A stretch of DNA of 64,000 nt from Saxidomus purpurata. Taxonomy: Eukaryota > Mollusca > Bivalvia > Venerida > Veneridae. A program made the position numbers and the translations under genes. This document shows, in pieces, positions 1 to 12,300 of this stretch. The notes beneath the pieces are model-generated. The model was not told where the DNA came from. It made no database searches and saw only the letters and a program-made list of their open reading frames with translations. Position 1 is the stretch's first letter. Each line of letters starts with the position of its first letter. Where the stretch lies: NCBI GenBank assembly GCA_022818135.1, contig JAFMSR010000016.1, positions 3,779,290 through 3,843,289 of the forward strand. The letters are read 5' to 3'.

Positions 1-928
1 GGCCAGTGAAAAGGCATCACGTCATCTGGTCCGTGATGCGAAGAACGGCCACTGAAATTATCGCAGCTGGCGGAATCAAAGCATGTTGTTTCTTGTAAAG
101 TTGTTTGCACCTCAAACGACGGGCGCAATAATCAAAGATGCTTTTGATAATGAAAAGTGGTGCTAAAGTTAATCCGTTTAAACTGTCCGGTTATTACCAA
201 GTCAAGTCAAGTCCAGTCAAATTCCGTTTATTCACTCATCTCATATACAAATGAAACTAACTCATTAAAGTTAACTTTTAGTAAAATATGCATATAATAA
301 TGTTACAATCTGCATTTTCGAATTGATCATTTTCCTTTAACTCACTTACTGATTTGATAAAGATGTGTTTTGGAGAGTCAGAATTATAATATGCAACTAA
401 CATGTTTACACTGAAATTTGATGAAAAATTTACACTAATCTGAAAAGCCATTAACGAATAGTGTAGGTTACAATAATAATACAATGATATCAAAATCTGA
501 AAGAAAAGGCATAAAAGGAGCAAAGTATGTCTAACTGCAAGACAGAAATTCAGACAAAACAATCTGACAAGTTACATGCATGTACCACTAAATGTTATAT
601 CAAAATGACAGCAAGCTGATGGAATAAACAAATAGTAATACTTTACTTTTAGGGCACGTTTTAACGATTGAAAAACAAACAAACAAATAAGTCATTTATT
701 CATTGTTTAGAATGTATTTTGACGTTGTTTTTTATACACCTAGATCTATAACGCAGTTATATGGAAAAGTTGCACCGGTAAACTGACCGTGAGAATAAAA
801 AAATTGTTGTGCACAGATTTAACATTGTGACAAAGATTTGCGTGGCCACGCGTTTTATTCTTGCTGGAATTAAAATACGCTAGATAGAGTAAGGTACTAA
901 TTTCATATATACATATTCATACAAGTAA
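1..928. other. Non-coding, no gene seen
   Basis: AT-rich sequence. A short hairpin is visible near the left edge (GCATCACG at 14-21 pairing with CGTGATGC at 32-39). Positions about 180-928 probably include the 3' untranslated part of the minus-strand LINE relic that ends at 929, but no clear 3' terminus was found. Confidence 0.5.
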
Positions 929-1366
929 TTATTTTACAGAAAGCATTATTTTCTTTATGAATTTGCACAGTTTAATGTACTGTGCACTGTTTATTTGATT
1001 AAGTAGTTTTTCCATTTTGTAAGTGTTAGGTCTTCTGTAATAGTAAGGTTTCAAATATAACTTTCTTTCATCTTCAAAGGATTTACATTGGAAAAGGTAA
1101 TGAAATTCGTCCCCTATGTAATTATTATTGTCATTATTGCATAAATTGCATACTCGTAAATTTAGAGGTGTTTTGGACCAGTTTCCTGTTTCTATCGGCA
1201 ATCGATGGTTTCTCGTTCGGAATTTCAGCATATATGTAAGGTAACCATAAGGTGTTCTTTTAATTGCTTGATTGTTTATTTGTTGCAGAACATCTTCGCA
1301 ATTTGGAGTCGCAGTATTAATTGTTTGTGCGACTAAATAATGATCGTTTATTTCAGCAAATTAATG
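929..1366 (-). pseudogene. Non-LTR retrotransposon relic, C-terminal end of reverse transcriptase ORF
   Basis: An open minus-strand frame of about 145 codons ends in TAA at 929-931. Its last 100 residues read LKFRTRNHRLPIETGNW, then CNLCNN, then GDEFHYLFQC. The block KFRTRNHRLPIE..., a C-x2-C and a later H/C pair is the typical tail of LINE reverse-transcriptase proteins found in very many copies in mollusc and other invertebrate genomes. Upstream codons (to about 1366) remain open but look less conserved, and a stop precedes them, so this is a 5'-truncated copy as expected from incomplete target-primed reverse transcription. No endonuclease or RT catalytic block (YADD-like) is present. The clade is not assigned. 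Confidence 0.75.
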
Positions 1367-1659
1367 CATTCACGCTTACTGAATTGTTTGATTGATTACA
1401 ATTAAACTAAAAAACACACTCTATTATCTCGTAAATTAGCCACTGTATTTTAATTCACAATCGGCAATGGAATCAAACAAAGGCAAAGGGGCGTAATCCA
1501 CTTTAATTAAATGATCGTTTTCTGTTTCGAAAAAAGTGATCAACGTCACAGTCTCATTAATCTTTCCGTCTTACAGAACAAGGCCAAAATATAAGATATT
1601 ATAGTCTGAAAACTCATCTTGCCTAAAACCACAGTCATGGAGGTTAAATAGTTTGTAAG

Positions 1660-1910
1660 TACAGTGGCGCCCGTTTTTCGCCCGTTTACGAAACGGGCCG
1701 TTTTTCGGCTCGCACCGTTTAAAAAACGCGTTTTTCTGCCCGCCTCGTGAAAAAAAAACGGCTGGTTGCACTGCACATGCGTGAACAGCGAGTTCCTGCG
1801 TTTTTGCCCGTTTTTTTTTACCGGGGTATCAAATGCGCATGCATGAAAAGCGAGTTCCTCCGTTTTTTTGCCGTTTTTTTCCGGGGTAGCAAATGCGCAT
1901 GCGCCACATG
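1660..1910. repeat. GC-richer TIR-type repeat, terminus TACAGTGGCGC
   Basis: Starts TACAGTGGCGCCCGTTTTTC and carries repeated CCCGTTTTT blocks plus two similar units ending AAATGCGCATGC. The same terminal motif in reverse complement (GCGCCACTGTAG) closes a similar GC-rich patch at 20600-20885, so both look like members of one short DNA-transposon-derived family. Confidence 0.5.
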
Positions 1911-2499
1911 TGTTTTATTCACTGTTTGAATTTTTAGTAAAATCATGCCTATCCGTACAAACTATTAAAAATCGCGAGTATAATTATAGATGTTAAGTTT
2001 ATAATGTGGTCAGATCAAGATTGTTTTTTGTTTCTTGTTTTCAAAAACAAAGTATAACTACCACCAGCCTGTTAGATCATTACTTCCGCGTTTTCATCAT
2101 AACATAAAATAAGCGGGTACATATCTCACAAGATGGAGACCGAGGGGAAGGCTTTGTGATAGATAGAAATAATTAAGCACCTCCACTGTGACTATTATGT
2201 TACATGTACTATGAATAATCTATAACCAGTAGATATACATCTAATTAAATTAAACCTGCTCGATCATATGATTTCAGTTATCAAAATAAAACTATAACAT
2301 CGGCAGTTGAGAACATTCATGGCCATGCTTCTGGTTCAATTAACATAGATTCTTTAATTTGTGCATGTACAAAATTTCCGTATTCTTGATAACAACTTAA
2401 TCACTCTCGTGACTAACTGCTATAGGAATCGCTCTTGCCAGACTTTTCATATCCTGATAAATTGCAAAAGGTATAGTAATATATTTAGGTAATAAATTT

Positions 2500-2638
2500 C
2501 ACTTTTGAGTGATATACCGGTAAGTATATAACTGCGGGGAGTGTAAATGCGTAGTAATCTAATCACGAAGGCCTGAGTGATTAATTTCGAAGCATCTACC
2601 AACACACAGTGATATAATAACCGGTATATCACTCAAAA
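2500..2638. repeat. Foldback MITE
   Basis: TTTGAGTGATATACCGGT at about 2504-2521 is matched by its reverse complement ACCGGTATATCACTCAAA at 2620-2637. Between them a second inner palindrome is centred on AATCACGAAGGCCTGAGTGATT. No coding frame. A classic short foldback element. Confidence 0.65.
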
Positions 2639-3198
2639 ATAAAATCTATTTCCATCCTAAACCGTTAATCTAAACAAAAACATGTTCGATGGGGTACTAT
2701 TTGCTGCACTTTCATGAAGTCGCTGCCTTAAAAGTTGTAGTTTTCCGCATTCCTTGCATTTCGTGAAATTTTGGCTGTTCTTTTTTACTCCTAAAAAAAG
2801 CGCTATACGTCTTTTTTTTGTTGTGTCTGATATTGCTGGCCATACTGGAAGTGTAGAAAATTTTACTACAATTTTTTTTACATCACGTGAATTCATTAAC
2901 AACAATTATTATACCAATCCAAGTGTATTAGCGCATGCACACTCGTAGATGTTGTGTGAAAATTATAAGGGAGGTAATTTCAGCAGTCAAAAATAATTCC
3001 GGACGCCTAGCGTGATATACTTAATAGTTTTATCACGCTCAAATCCTTCTTTGTGTATATAGGAGAAATTTCCTTTGAAATTAGTACTCCAAATCATTGT
3101 TTTTTAAACGATGAACACCGCTGGAACGGATGTTATTTCATAAAGAAAATAGTCGTTCAAACGCAAAAAATTAAGTCACTCTTGCTATGTACTCATTT

Positions 3199-4538
3199 TT
3201 TTATCCCCCCGCCGAAGGCGAAGGGGATATTAGAAATGGTCTTCGTCCGTCCGTCCGTGCGTCCGTCCGTGCGTCCGTCCCAAATTTGTCCAGAGCATAA
3301 CTCCAAAAGTACTTGAGGGATTTTCTTCAAACTTCATACACTGACATAGCACATTGGGAGGAAGTGCAGTGTGTAAGAACAATAACTCTACCTTGCCTAC
3401 TTTTAGAGTTATTCCCCTTTTATCAGATTTACTTGAAAAACTTTGTCCGGAGCATAACTCCAAAAGTACTTGAGGGATTTTCTTCAAACTTAATACACTG
3501 ACAGAGCACATTGGTAGAAAGTGTAGTGTGCAAGAACAATAACTCTACCTTGCCTACTTTTAGAGTTATTCCCCTTTATCAGATTTACTTGAAAAGTTTT
3601 GTCCAGAGCATAACTCCAAAAGTACTTGAGGGATTTTCTTCAAACTTAATACACTGACATAGCACATTGGTAGGAAGTGCAGTGTGTAAGAACAATAACT
3701 CTACCTTGCCTACTTTTAGAGTTATTCCCCTTTATCAGATTTACTTCAAAAAAATTTCCGGAGCATAACTCCAAAAGTACTTGAGGGATTTTCTTCAAAC
3801 TTAATACACTGACATAGCACATTGGTAGGAAGCGCAGTGTGCAAGAACAATAACTCTACCTTGCCTACTTTTAGAGTTATTCCCCTTTATCAGATTTACT
3901 TGTCCGAAGCATAACTCCAAAAGTACTTGAGGGATTTTCTTCAAACTTAATACACTGACAGAGCACATTGGTAGAAAGTGCAGTGTGCAAGAACAATAAC
4001 TCTACCTTGCCTACTTTTAGAGTTATTCCCCTTTATCAGATTTACTTGAAAAGTTTTGTCCAGAGCATAACTCCAAAAGTACTTGAGGGATTTTCTTCAA
4101 ACTTAATACACTGACATAGCACATTGGTAGGAAGTGCAGTGTGTAAGAACAATAACTCTACCTTGCCTACTTTTAGAGTTATTCCCCTTTATCAGATTTA
4201 CTTCAAAAAAATTTCCGGAGCATAACTCCAAAAGTACTTGAGGGATTTTCTTCAAACTTAATACACTGACATAGCACATTGGTAGGAAGCGCAGTGTGCA
4301 AGAACAATAACTCTACCTTGCCTTCTTTTAGTCAAATAGAAAAATATCATACCTATACTGATAATGAACATTAATATAATTTTGCAAACCTTCTCTTCAT
4401 TGCCTTATTCTTTTTCCACTTACTTGAAAACTGTACTCAGCATGACCATAACTATACGGCTTTTTAAGGATTTCCTCTCACCAAGTAAAATGTACGAAAG
4501 TACAACCTTCAGGTAACTTCTTCCTGGCGGGGGGATTA
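3199..4538. mobile_element. Tandem-core (pearl-type) element, family A
   Basis: Seven copies of a core of about 155 bp, each beginning near GAGCATAACTCCAAAAGTAC (3293, 3450, 3606, 3761, 3906, 4073, 4218), are preceded by a CCGT/GCGT microsatellite (3241-3280). The whole is bounded by the inverted ends TTATCCCCCCGCC (3201) and GGCGGGGGGATTAA (4526). Tandem cores plus an ACGG-type microsatellite match the layout of bivalve pearl elements. Reverse complemented, the core is recognisably homologous to that of the element at 14995-15835. It contains no protein-coding gene, so it would move non-autonomously. Confidence 0.75.
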
Positions 4539-4545
4539 ACCATGT

Positions 4546-4760
4546 GTAACATGGCTCTTGTTAAAAATTACTACGCATTAGAACTCCTGACAGTGTTTAA
4601 TCAACAACAAATACAGGGACACATCTATTACTTCTTAAATAAAATTTACTTTGAAGTATTCACACTTCCTTCGGCAAAGACATTAAAGCCTATCTGTTTA
4701 CGATTGAATAATATACTGACAGTTATTAGTAACTTTTTGTCATTGCTGTCACAGAAAAAA
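4546..4760 (+). repeat. Diverged copy of the foldback repeat at 30885-31053
   Basis: TACGCATTAGAACTCCTGAC, then CAACAACAAATACAGGGACA and TATTACTTCTTAAATA align with the reverse complement of 30885-30960 (TACGCATCCAAATTCCTGAC, CAACGATAAAATACAGGGAG, TATTATTTCTTAAATA). The short open frame across it is not considered a gene. Confidence 0.5.
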
Positions 4761-5328
4761 CACGCAGCTAAGAAATGACAGAGAAATTGCAGCTTTTCAC
4801 TTACTTTAAAATACCACATTATGGGGTGTAATCATACCGGTATGTATCGAATCTTAAGGGAATTGCAATATACCGGTCTTATCGCACACCCCTACTCATT
4901 ACACAAGTTACAGATGGACTCAACCCTAAAAAGAGATGTGCATTGTCGCATACATGTAGAAGTATTTAAAATGTCTTGCCTAACTTGCCATAAGGATACT
5001 TCTTCCTTAATTTGGCATTGAAGTGATAAAACCCATGACTCTTGTATTGATGCACACGCGCAATTACCCCATAGCAGCTCTACCGTTTAGCTAAACTAGA
5101 ATTAAGGCATGTATTACTTTTAACTTTGGATTTAATCTCAAGGCATTTAAACGAAGGCAGTGGTAAGATAGCCGGATAAGGAAAAATAATGGATCAAGTG
5201 GAAAAGGCCAATAGATTCTGTGAAATAGGTCCCGGACAAATGAGGGACAAAAGCATGGATGAACATACCATAGTCAAAGCGGCAACTATAACAATGCCCC
5301 ACACCCCCACCTCCAGGTAGCATAATAA

Positions 5329-6280
5329 AATAGAACTATCACTGAAGGTGATGAATACCCCCAAAACCCACCATCCCTGAACGCCAGACTGACAAAGTAT
5401 TCTCAATTTATATCACATTTGATGCTTATAATTGGACTATGCACAATGACTGTAGGCATGTTACTTATCTCTTCTGTGTAGCATTATTTTGACCAAAGGG
5501 TTTGGAAAATCAGAGTGCACAATATTTAATTATCTTAAACACCTGTGACCTTTACGTAGTGACCCAAAACATTGACCAAATCCAACTAGGCATGGTATTT
5601 ATTACTTTGTGAAATATCATTAAATTGTGATAAGGGGTTTTGGAGATAGAGTGCAAAATATTTTAATATCTAAAGCCCCTGTGAATGTGACCTTTGACCT
5701 AGTTACCAGAAACATGGACCAAGCACTAAAAGGCATGGTACGTATCATTTCTGTGAATAACAATTTAATTCTAACCAGGATTTTTCAGGGATTGCGTCCA
5801 TAAGTCTACGGATGGACAGACAGACAGTCAAGCTGAATCCAGTAATTACCCCTTTACACTTTGTGCCACTGGCGTATAGAAACATATCCGCAGGTCGAGA
5901 TATTGGTAAATTGTTTTGAAGGTGACTGTATAAAAATTAGCCACTACAATAAACAGTCCTGTTCTTTCAGTTTTTCCTTGTAAACGCTCGGGGGGATTCA
6001 AAAGCGGTCGCTTAAGACAAAGGTCGCTTAATACACGTGGTCGCATGGACAAGTTTGACTGTAATTTAATTCTAACCAAGAGTTTTTCAGGGATTGCGTT
6101 CCATAAGTCTACGGATAGACGGACAGACAGTCAAGCTGAATCCAGTATACCCCCTTACACTTTGTGCAACTGGGGTATAGAAACATTTCCGCAGGTCGAG
6201 ACATTGGTAAATTGTTTTGAAGGTGACTGAATAAAAATTAGCCACTACAATAAACAGTCCTGTTCTTTCAGTTTTTCCTA
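5329..6280. mobile_element. Tandem-core (pearl-type) element, family G, with duplicated 3' end
   Basis: The head GAACTATCACTGAAGGTGAT, followed by AATACCCCC, matches the head of the element at 14995. Core repeats containing GTGACC and CATGGACCAA follow (about 5450-5760), then a GGACAGACAGAC stretch and a 3' tail. About 215 bp of the tail (5766-5975) recurs at 6060-6275 with a few substitutions, separated by about 80 bp. No coding capacity. Confidence 0.6.
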
Positions 6281-7290
6281 TTTTTTATTTTTGTTTTTCA
6301 TACACAAGAATATTATGACTGAAAGCTGCAATGAAGATTCATTCTTCAAGAGAACTGAGTTCCATTTAAGTTGCTCATCTGAGCAACCAATAACATTGTT
6401 ATTAATGTCACTGTAGTACTCTAGTTCTGTAGTAATCAATACTGTATGTACTGCAGTACTAAATAGTATTCTATTAAATTGCTAAAGCACTGCATTTCTG
6501 CATTGTCCAAATCAAGTCAAAATCTCTCAATGCAATAAAAAGTTACAACCTGAAAAATTGAAAAAATGTTTTCATGTGTCCATTTGTTTTCCAAGTGCGA
6601 CCTTGATATTTGAGCTTTCATTCACCATGCTGTGATTATAATTATATATATAAATTACTAAGGTTATCTCGCGTGCTTAATTCTTCATCATCAGCTACTG
6701 TTCTAGAGTTTCAATCGCTTCTCTTATAAGAACAAAGATTCATAGCTAGCGTAGCATTATCACTTCAGCTGCAACTTGGGAATTTATCCAATATGGATGT
6801 TGTCCATGTTGTCTGGCCAAATGATGTTTCTTGTGAGCTATCAATTTGCTGATTTTACTGTTGTTCTTTCCTTATCTTCAAAAAATCAATGTACATGAAT
6901 TCCAAATATGAGTAAACTCAGCAAAGTTCTTCTTTAATGTTAACTGCATGTTGTCATTTCATCAAGTGTCCCATTGTCTCACCTCAATTATATATTCTTT
7001 TCATTTAATGCTTTTGTTTTCCTGTTTTGTTTATTCCAATGAAGCTGAAAAATCTACTATTAAGCATATGATGTCAAGTCCCATCATGCTCATCACCAAG
7101 ATAATATGATGAATCAAAAAAGAACTTCATCTTCTAAACTGATACAGCCATCTGGATCACCACATCCTTCAGTTTACAATTGCAATGAAAATTTATTGAA
7201 TGAATAGTTGAATGAACAGTGCAGGTTATGATTAGACTGCATGATTTTGATCTGCACAAGAGGCAAACGTGTAAGCAAAATGCTAAAAAT
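6281..7290. other. Intergenic, nothing recognised
   Basis: AT-rich, no convincing exon, RNA gene or repeat structure seen on either strand. Confidence 0.5.
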
Positions 7291-7291
7291 T

Positions 7292-8165
7292 AAACTAGAT
7301 GCCCACATGCAACATGTCGACCCCGCCAGCTGTCAAAAGGACTAACTCCTTACCAAGTAGAGATAGGTCAAAAAACACCTAAATATTGGATGTAACATGC
7401 ATGTTGTACCACATAAAAGTAGTCTTGATTTTTTCTCTACGGCGACTTATAAAAAAGTTACAATTGTATTAAGCTATAATTTATAACACTTAACAACAAA
7501 GGGAAGTTACTCTAAAAACAAGGGTAGCTCATGGTGGTGAAAATTTGTGCCAAGTTAAATCAAAATCCCTCCATGCATGAAGAAGAAATGCTACGGACAA
7601 AGATATTCTTGAATTTGACCTTTAACCTCTAACTTCGACCTTAGACCTAGGGACCTGGTTCTTGTGCATGAAAGTCTGTCTCATGGTGGTGAACATTTGT
7701 GCCAGGTAAAATCAAATCCTTTCATGCATAAAGAAGAAATGCTCCGGACAGTCATTCTTGAGTTTGACCTTTAACCTCTAAGTGTGACCTTGACCTTAGA
7801 CCTAGGGACCTGGTTCTTGTGCATGAAAGTCCGTCTCATCGTGGTGAACATTTGTGACAAGTAAAATCAAAATCCTTTCATGCATAAAGAAGAAATGCTC
7901 CGGACAGTCATTCTTGAGTCTGACCTTTAACCTCTAAGTGTGACCTTAGACTTAGGGACCTGGTTCTTGTGCATGACAGTCCGTCTAATGATGTTGAACA
8001 TTTGTGCAAAATTATTTAAGAATCCCCTGATCCATGGATAAGTTACAGCCGAGACAAACTAAACTCAGACGGATGCACGCTGACTCTTGCAAGGACGCAC
8101 GCATGCACATACACTGAACCATCATTTGGACACCTATATTGAGCTTTTGTAAGCGGCTCGACAAA
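7292..8165. mobile_element. Tandem-core (pearl-type) element, family C
   Basis: Begins AACTAGATGCCCACATGCAA and contains three-plus copies of a core of about 150 bp (recognisable by GGGACCTGGTTCTTGTGCAT at about 7650, 7806 and 7956 and by GAAGAAATGCTCCGGACAG). It ends in a GGACGCACG-type stretch at 8090-8105. Non-coding; same architecture as the elements at 3199, 14995, 21985 and 56100. Confidence 0.65.
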
Positions 8166-9234
8166 TATGGTTATGATGTTTAACAAATATGTTGACTCAG
8201 GTATCAAAATGTACAGGATTTACAGTAGATTGTCTATGTAGTGTATTAGGATTTGTTTAATGCAATTTATTTCAGTATTCAAGTAAAGTAATTTATTCAA
8301 ACTTGTAATGTTTGCTAAATGTCAAATATTTTTAAGTAACTCAAAGCCATTTGCAATTTCTGATCAAGGAAATAGTTTAATTGTTTACCACTGCAAAACT
8401 GTGTTCTTATGTTAAGGAATAGATATTAGATTGAACAAGCTTTCTTCACAATCGAGCTAAAATAAATTAATATGAACTTTCGAGCTAAAGGCTGATTCTG
8501 GCTGCCAGGCTACCTTTTAGAAGCAAACACTTTTATTTTGTGTGATTTATTGTTAAAATTTTATTGTTAAATGTGTTCATATTATTAAACTCCCTTAAGT
8601 GACAGATGTAATATCACAGGTATATAAACCTTGAGCAGCACCTTATAGATTCAAATCAAAATACTTACTCTGTGTTTAAACTTTGTGTACTTAGTGGAAT
8701 CCTAGATATTTCTTATTCTTTGAGACTCTTAAACATATTTGGACTTAATTGCATGAATGATAGAACTGTTATCTAAATAAAATAAAAGATTGTCATATTT
8801 TACATAGTGTCTAACTTGGAACTTATTAAAAAGGACTTTACCACTTTTCACTTGATATCTGATATTTATTCAAAATTTCCCATAGAATAACACTTCTTCA
8901 GTTTAGTTTTTAAACTTCCAAAATGATTTTCAATCAGAAACTTCCAATTTGAAAAATAATTCTACAATTCCAACTACGGTTCAATCAACTGATTATGAAA
9001 TACAGCTGTTAAATGCATTTCAATAAAACTGAAATGGTGCGAATATAAAATAAAAAAGTGTTCCGCTGACCAATAGTTCTTCAGTATAGCCTGAATTTTG
9101 ACCTTGAATATTGAATTACTATAAGTATAAACTAAACTTATTACAGTAAGATCTTAGTAAATTCATGGTTCAGTGCTCAAAATTGGACTATAGTGTACTT
9201 TATGGCCCCTCTGACATATCTTTGTTATGTAATC
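8166..9234. other. Intergenic, nothing recognised
   Basis: AT-rich sequence immediately outside the transposon at 9239-13753. No exon or repeat is supported. Confidence 0.5.
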
Positions 9235-9238
9235 TTAC

Positions 9239-9270
9239 GAGCCGCATCAAGTTAAAATGTGGCTTATCGT
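9239..9270 (+). repeat. Left terminal inverted repeat, 32 bp
   Basis: Starts GAGCCGCATCAAGTTAAAAT and ends GGCTTATCGT. Reverse complement identical to 13722-13753. Confidence 0.95.
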
Positions 9271-9369
9271 AATTATGACGTAAGCGAGTAAATGACGTCA
9301 AAGCAAAACAAGTGCTTACAAAATGGCGGCGCCCGTATGTTTACATGCGTAGAAAAGTAGACAGACAGA

Positions 9370-12300
9370 ATGGATACTTTCGAGGTAAGTTGTATTATGA
9401 AAATACATAAAGTCAACATTAGACAAATTAAATAATAAGTGCCTTCACACAGAATTGACGCCCTGCACATGATTACCTGCTAAAATGTACTGTTATTTTG
9501 TGCAAAAATCCCGCTGAATATTTTCCGATCACCACTGTGTCGTTGATTTATGTTAAACATATCGCAGTTACTTTAGTGTATATGTACTTCTAGGTATAAA
9601 AACTTACCGCATTATTATCATAATGGATAGAATCAGCATAATCAGGTGTCTTTCACAATACAGTATACAGTAGATCTAGATCTAAAGTTAATGTGTACAG
9701 TTTCATGTTTGATCATGGTGTTAAAGTATCACTACAAATTAATGGACAATTTGTTGAAATTATGTATGAAAAGTTATTTTAATGATACTATATATACTTA
9801 TCGGGATTTTTATTTTGACCAAAAAAAAAGGCGCGAGAAAAGGTTAAGTATATATATAAGATAGTTCACCTGGATTATAACGCCCGATTAGCGCAGTGGA
9901 AGGTATCACCGCTTCGTAAACGAGTAGCTGTGAGTTCGATCCTCACGTCCGGTATTTTTTTTTTTTTTTTTTTGGTGCGACAAATTTTTAACACAGTTTT
10001 TTTCTATCATTGACTTTCCTTTTTATGTGCTGAGCTCTTCATTAAGAAAACCTTATTTTACAGGAACTTAACGACTTACTGGCAGTGTTTGGCTTGAGTA
10101 GTACACAGAGTACCAATCGAGACAGAGGGCATCTCTTGCATGAAGAAAATAGCACAGAAGTGGTCATTGGTATGAGATTCATCAATTATATTCATAATAA
10201 ATAATCAATTCTTCAGTATTATACAGCAAAACTCTCGGCATTGTTCATTGAAATATTGATACAATATGAAAAAAACATTTTAGCAATAAAGTACAATGTC
10301 GGCTTGAACATCACTCGTTAATTTCGGAAGTGATATACTCATACGGAAACACATTTAATAAAACATTTAGAATAGCTTTCACTTATTGAGAACATTCTTG
10401 ATAAAATCGGAAATATAATAATAGTTTCCTGGCAACTTTTCTTTCAGATGATATTGATATTTCCGTGGACGATCGTGTAGAACAATACATGTATTTGGCT
10501 ACACCATATATACCTGCTGAACACGAGAATGATCCTGCTACAGTTTCATCTGCAGATCCTGATGACCCTCAGAGTGATCTCGAAATGATCCAGGATCAAA
10601 TCCGTAATGGTTGTGAGTGTAGCAAACAATGCTTTAATCAATTTAATGAGAGAAAACTACTTGATCATGTGTTGAATTTGCGTGAAATGGAAAGAAACGA
10701 GAAAGAAATGTATATAATGGGAACAATTGATAAAGTAGCTTCGAATGCTAGATGTGAAGACGGTGAAAGAAAACGAACAAGATGGGAGTATACTCATGAA
10801 GGAAAGAAGGTATGTCGAAACGCATTTCTTTTGATTTTTGACATTGGGAAAAGAACTCTAGAAGGCATACTCAAACATATAATTGAACAGGGTGTTATAC
10901 CTCGTGTTCATGGATTAACAGGAAAACAGTCAAATAATGCTCTTCCTAGGGAAGTGATTAAAGATGCCGTACAGTTCCTTGTTAATTATGCAGCTGAAGA
11001 AGGACTTCCTCAACCGGCACCACCCAGAGGACGTGATGGTATCCCTCCAATTTACCTTCCTGCATCAAACACTAAACTCTCAATACATAAAGAGTATGTA
11101 ACCGCCTGCTTGCAAAATGACAAGCGTAGTGTTGGACTAACAACATTTAAAGATGTATGGAACAGGTGCGTGCCTCATATTAAGATAATGAATCCTCGTG
11201 AGGATGTGTGCAAAAAGTGCGAGGACTTCCGCCAAGAAATATCGTTAGCAAGAAACGAGGATGATAAATTATCTGCAACAGGAAAATACCATCAGCATGT
11301 GATTGACGCACGTTCAGAAAGGGCCGTATATGAACAATGTGTAAAGGATTCAACCGAAATGTTTCAGCAGCACTTGCCTTTGCCTGACTACAACATGGTA
11401 CATTACACATTTGACTTCAGCCAGTACCTGAAATTACCTCACCATTCAAGGGAGAAGGGTCCCACGTTTTTTATACAGCCACGGAAAGTCCAGTTGTTTG
11501 GGTTCAGGATCGATGGGTACAAGCAATACAACTATCTGCTTGATGAGAACCAGACGATAGGTACGTTTTTTTTGCTGAGATCATCATCTTTTTTCACTCG
11601 ATATCATACATTATACTTATACAAAAATTCAACAATAAATATTCTTCCAAAAGTAATTATTATTGAAACTTCAGAACAGATAAATTCATGCAGCCAATTA
11701 ATAAATTTTTAAAGTGATTTTATTCGTAAAAACAGATCATCTGCTCATTATCAAAATCTGAATCATTAAAAAGAACTACGGCTTTAACAGGTCAAGACGG
11801 ACAACTTGCTCACGGGCCAGACTCAGTAATTTCAATGTTGGATGATGCGTTCCGTAGGTTTGGATTAGCAGAAGATGAGTGCCGAATCCACGCAGATAAC
11901 TGCTACGGTAAGTGCAAAAGTACAGACCTATCTATACTGCGATAAATGAAGCTTTTGTCAAGATCGAATAAACATAATTATCTCTTCTTTATTTGATAAG
12001 TTATGAACTATCTTCGCGTACGTTTAGGAAACTATTTTTTATAAAACACGCTTACGTTTTTGAGTAAGTAAACAAAGTATTCGTTAACTTACAGAAAACG
12101 TACAAATTGTTTGTAAAACAGTGACCCAGTCTATAGTTCTGATATTCACCGCATCATCAGTCAATATCTGTACAGTATTATACACTGCATTAAATAAGAG
12201 TTTCACTTTTACGTGTTGGTGCAGTTACAAACTTACATAGAGATAGTAAACTGTATACTTATAGTATATATTTTTGTCCCCGAATACAAGACAAATTGTA

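Noticed and set aside
1546..1929. Small overlapping ORFs on both strands
   Set aside because: They lie in a CCCGTTTTT-rich repeat and have no protein-like composition.
3289..4320. CRISPR-like array
   Set aside because: Repeats are about 155 bp, contiguous without unique spacers, and the genome is eukaryotic; this is a tandem-core transposable element.
10465..11712. Single-exon gene starting at a GTG at 10465 and reading through to 11712
   Set aside because: The family motifs continue only if the frame is spliced at 11560 to 11791. Upstream exons supply an ATG start, and the tail after 11560 is intron read-through.
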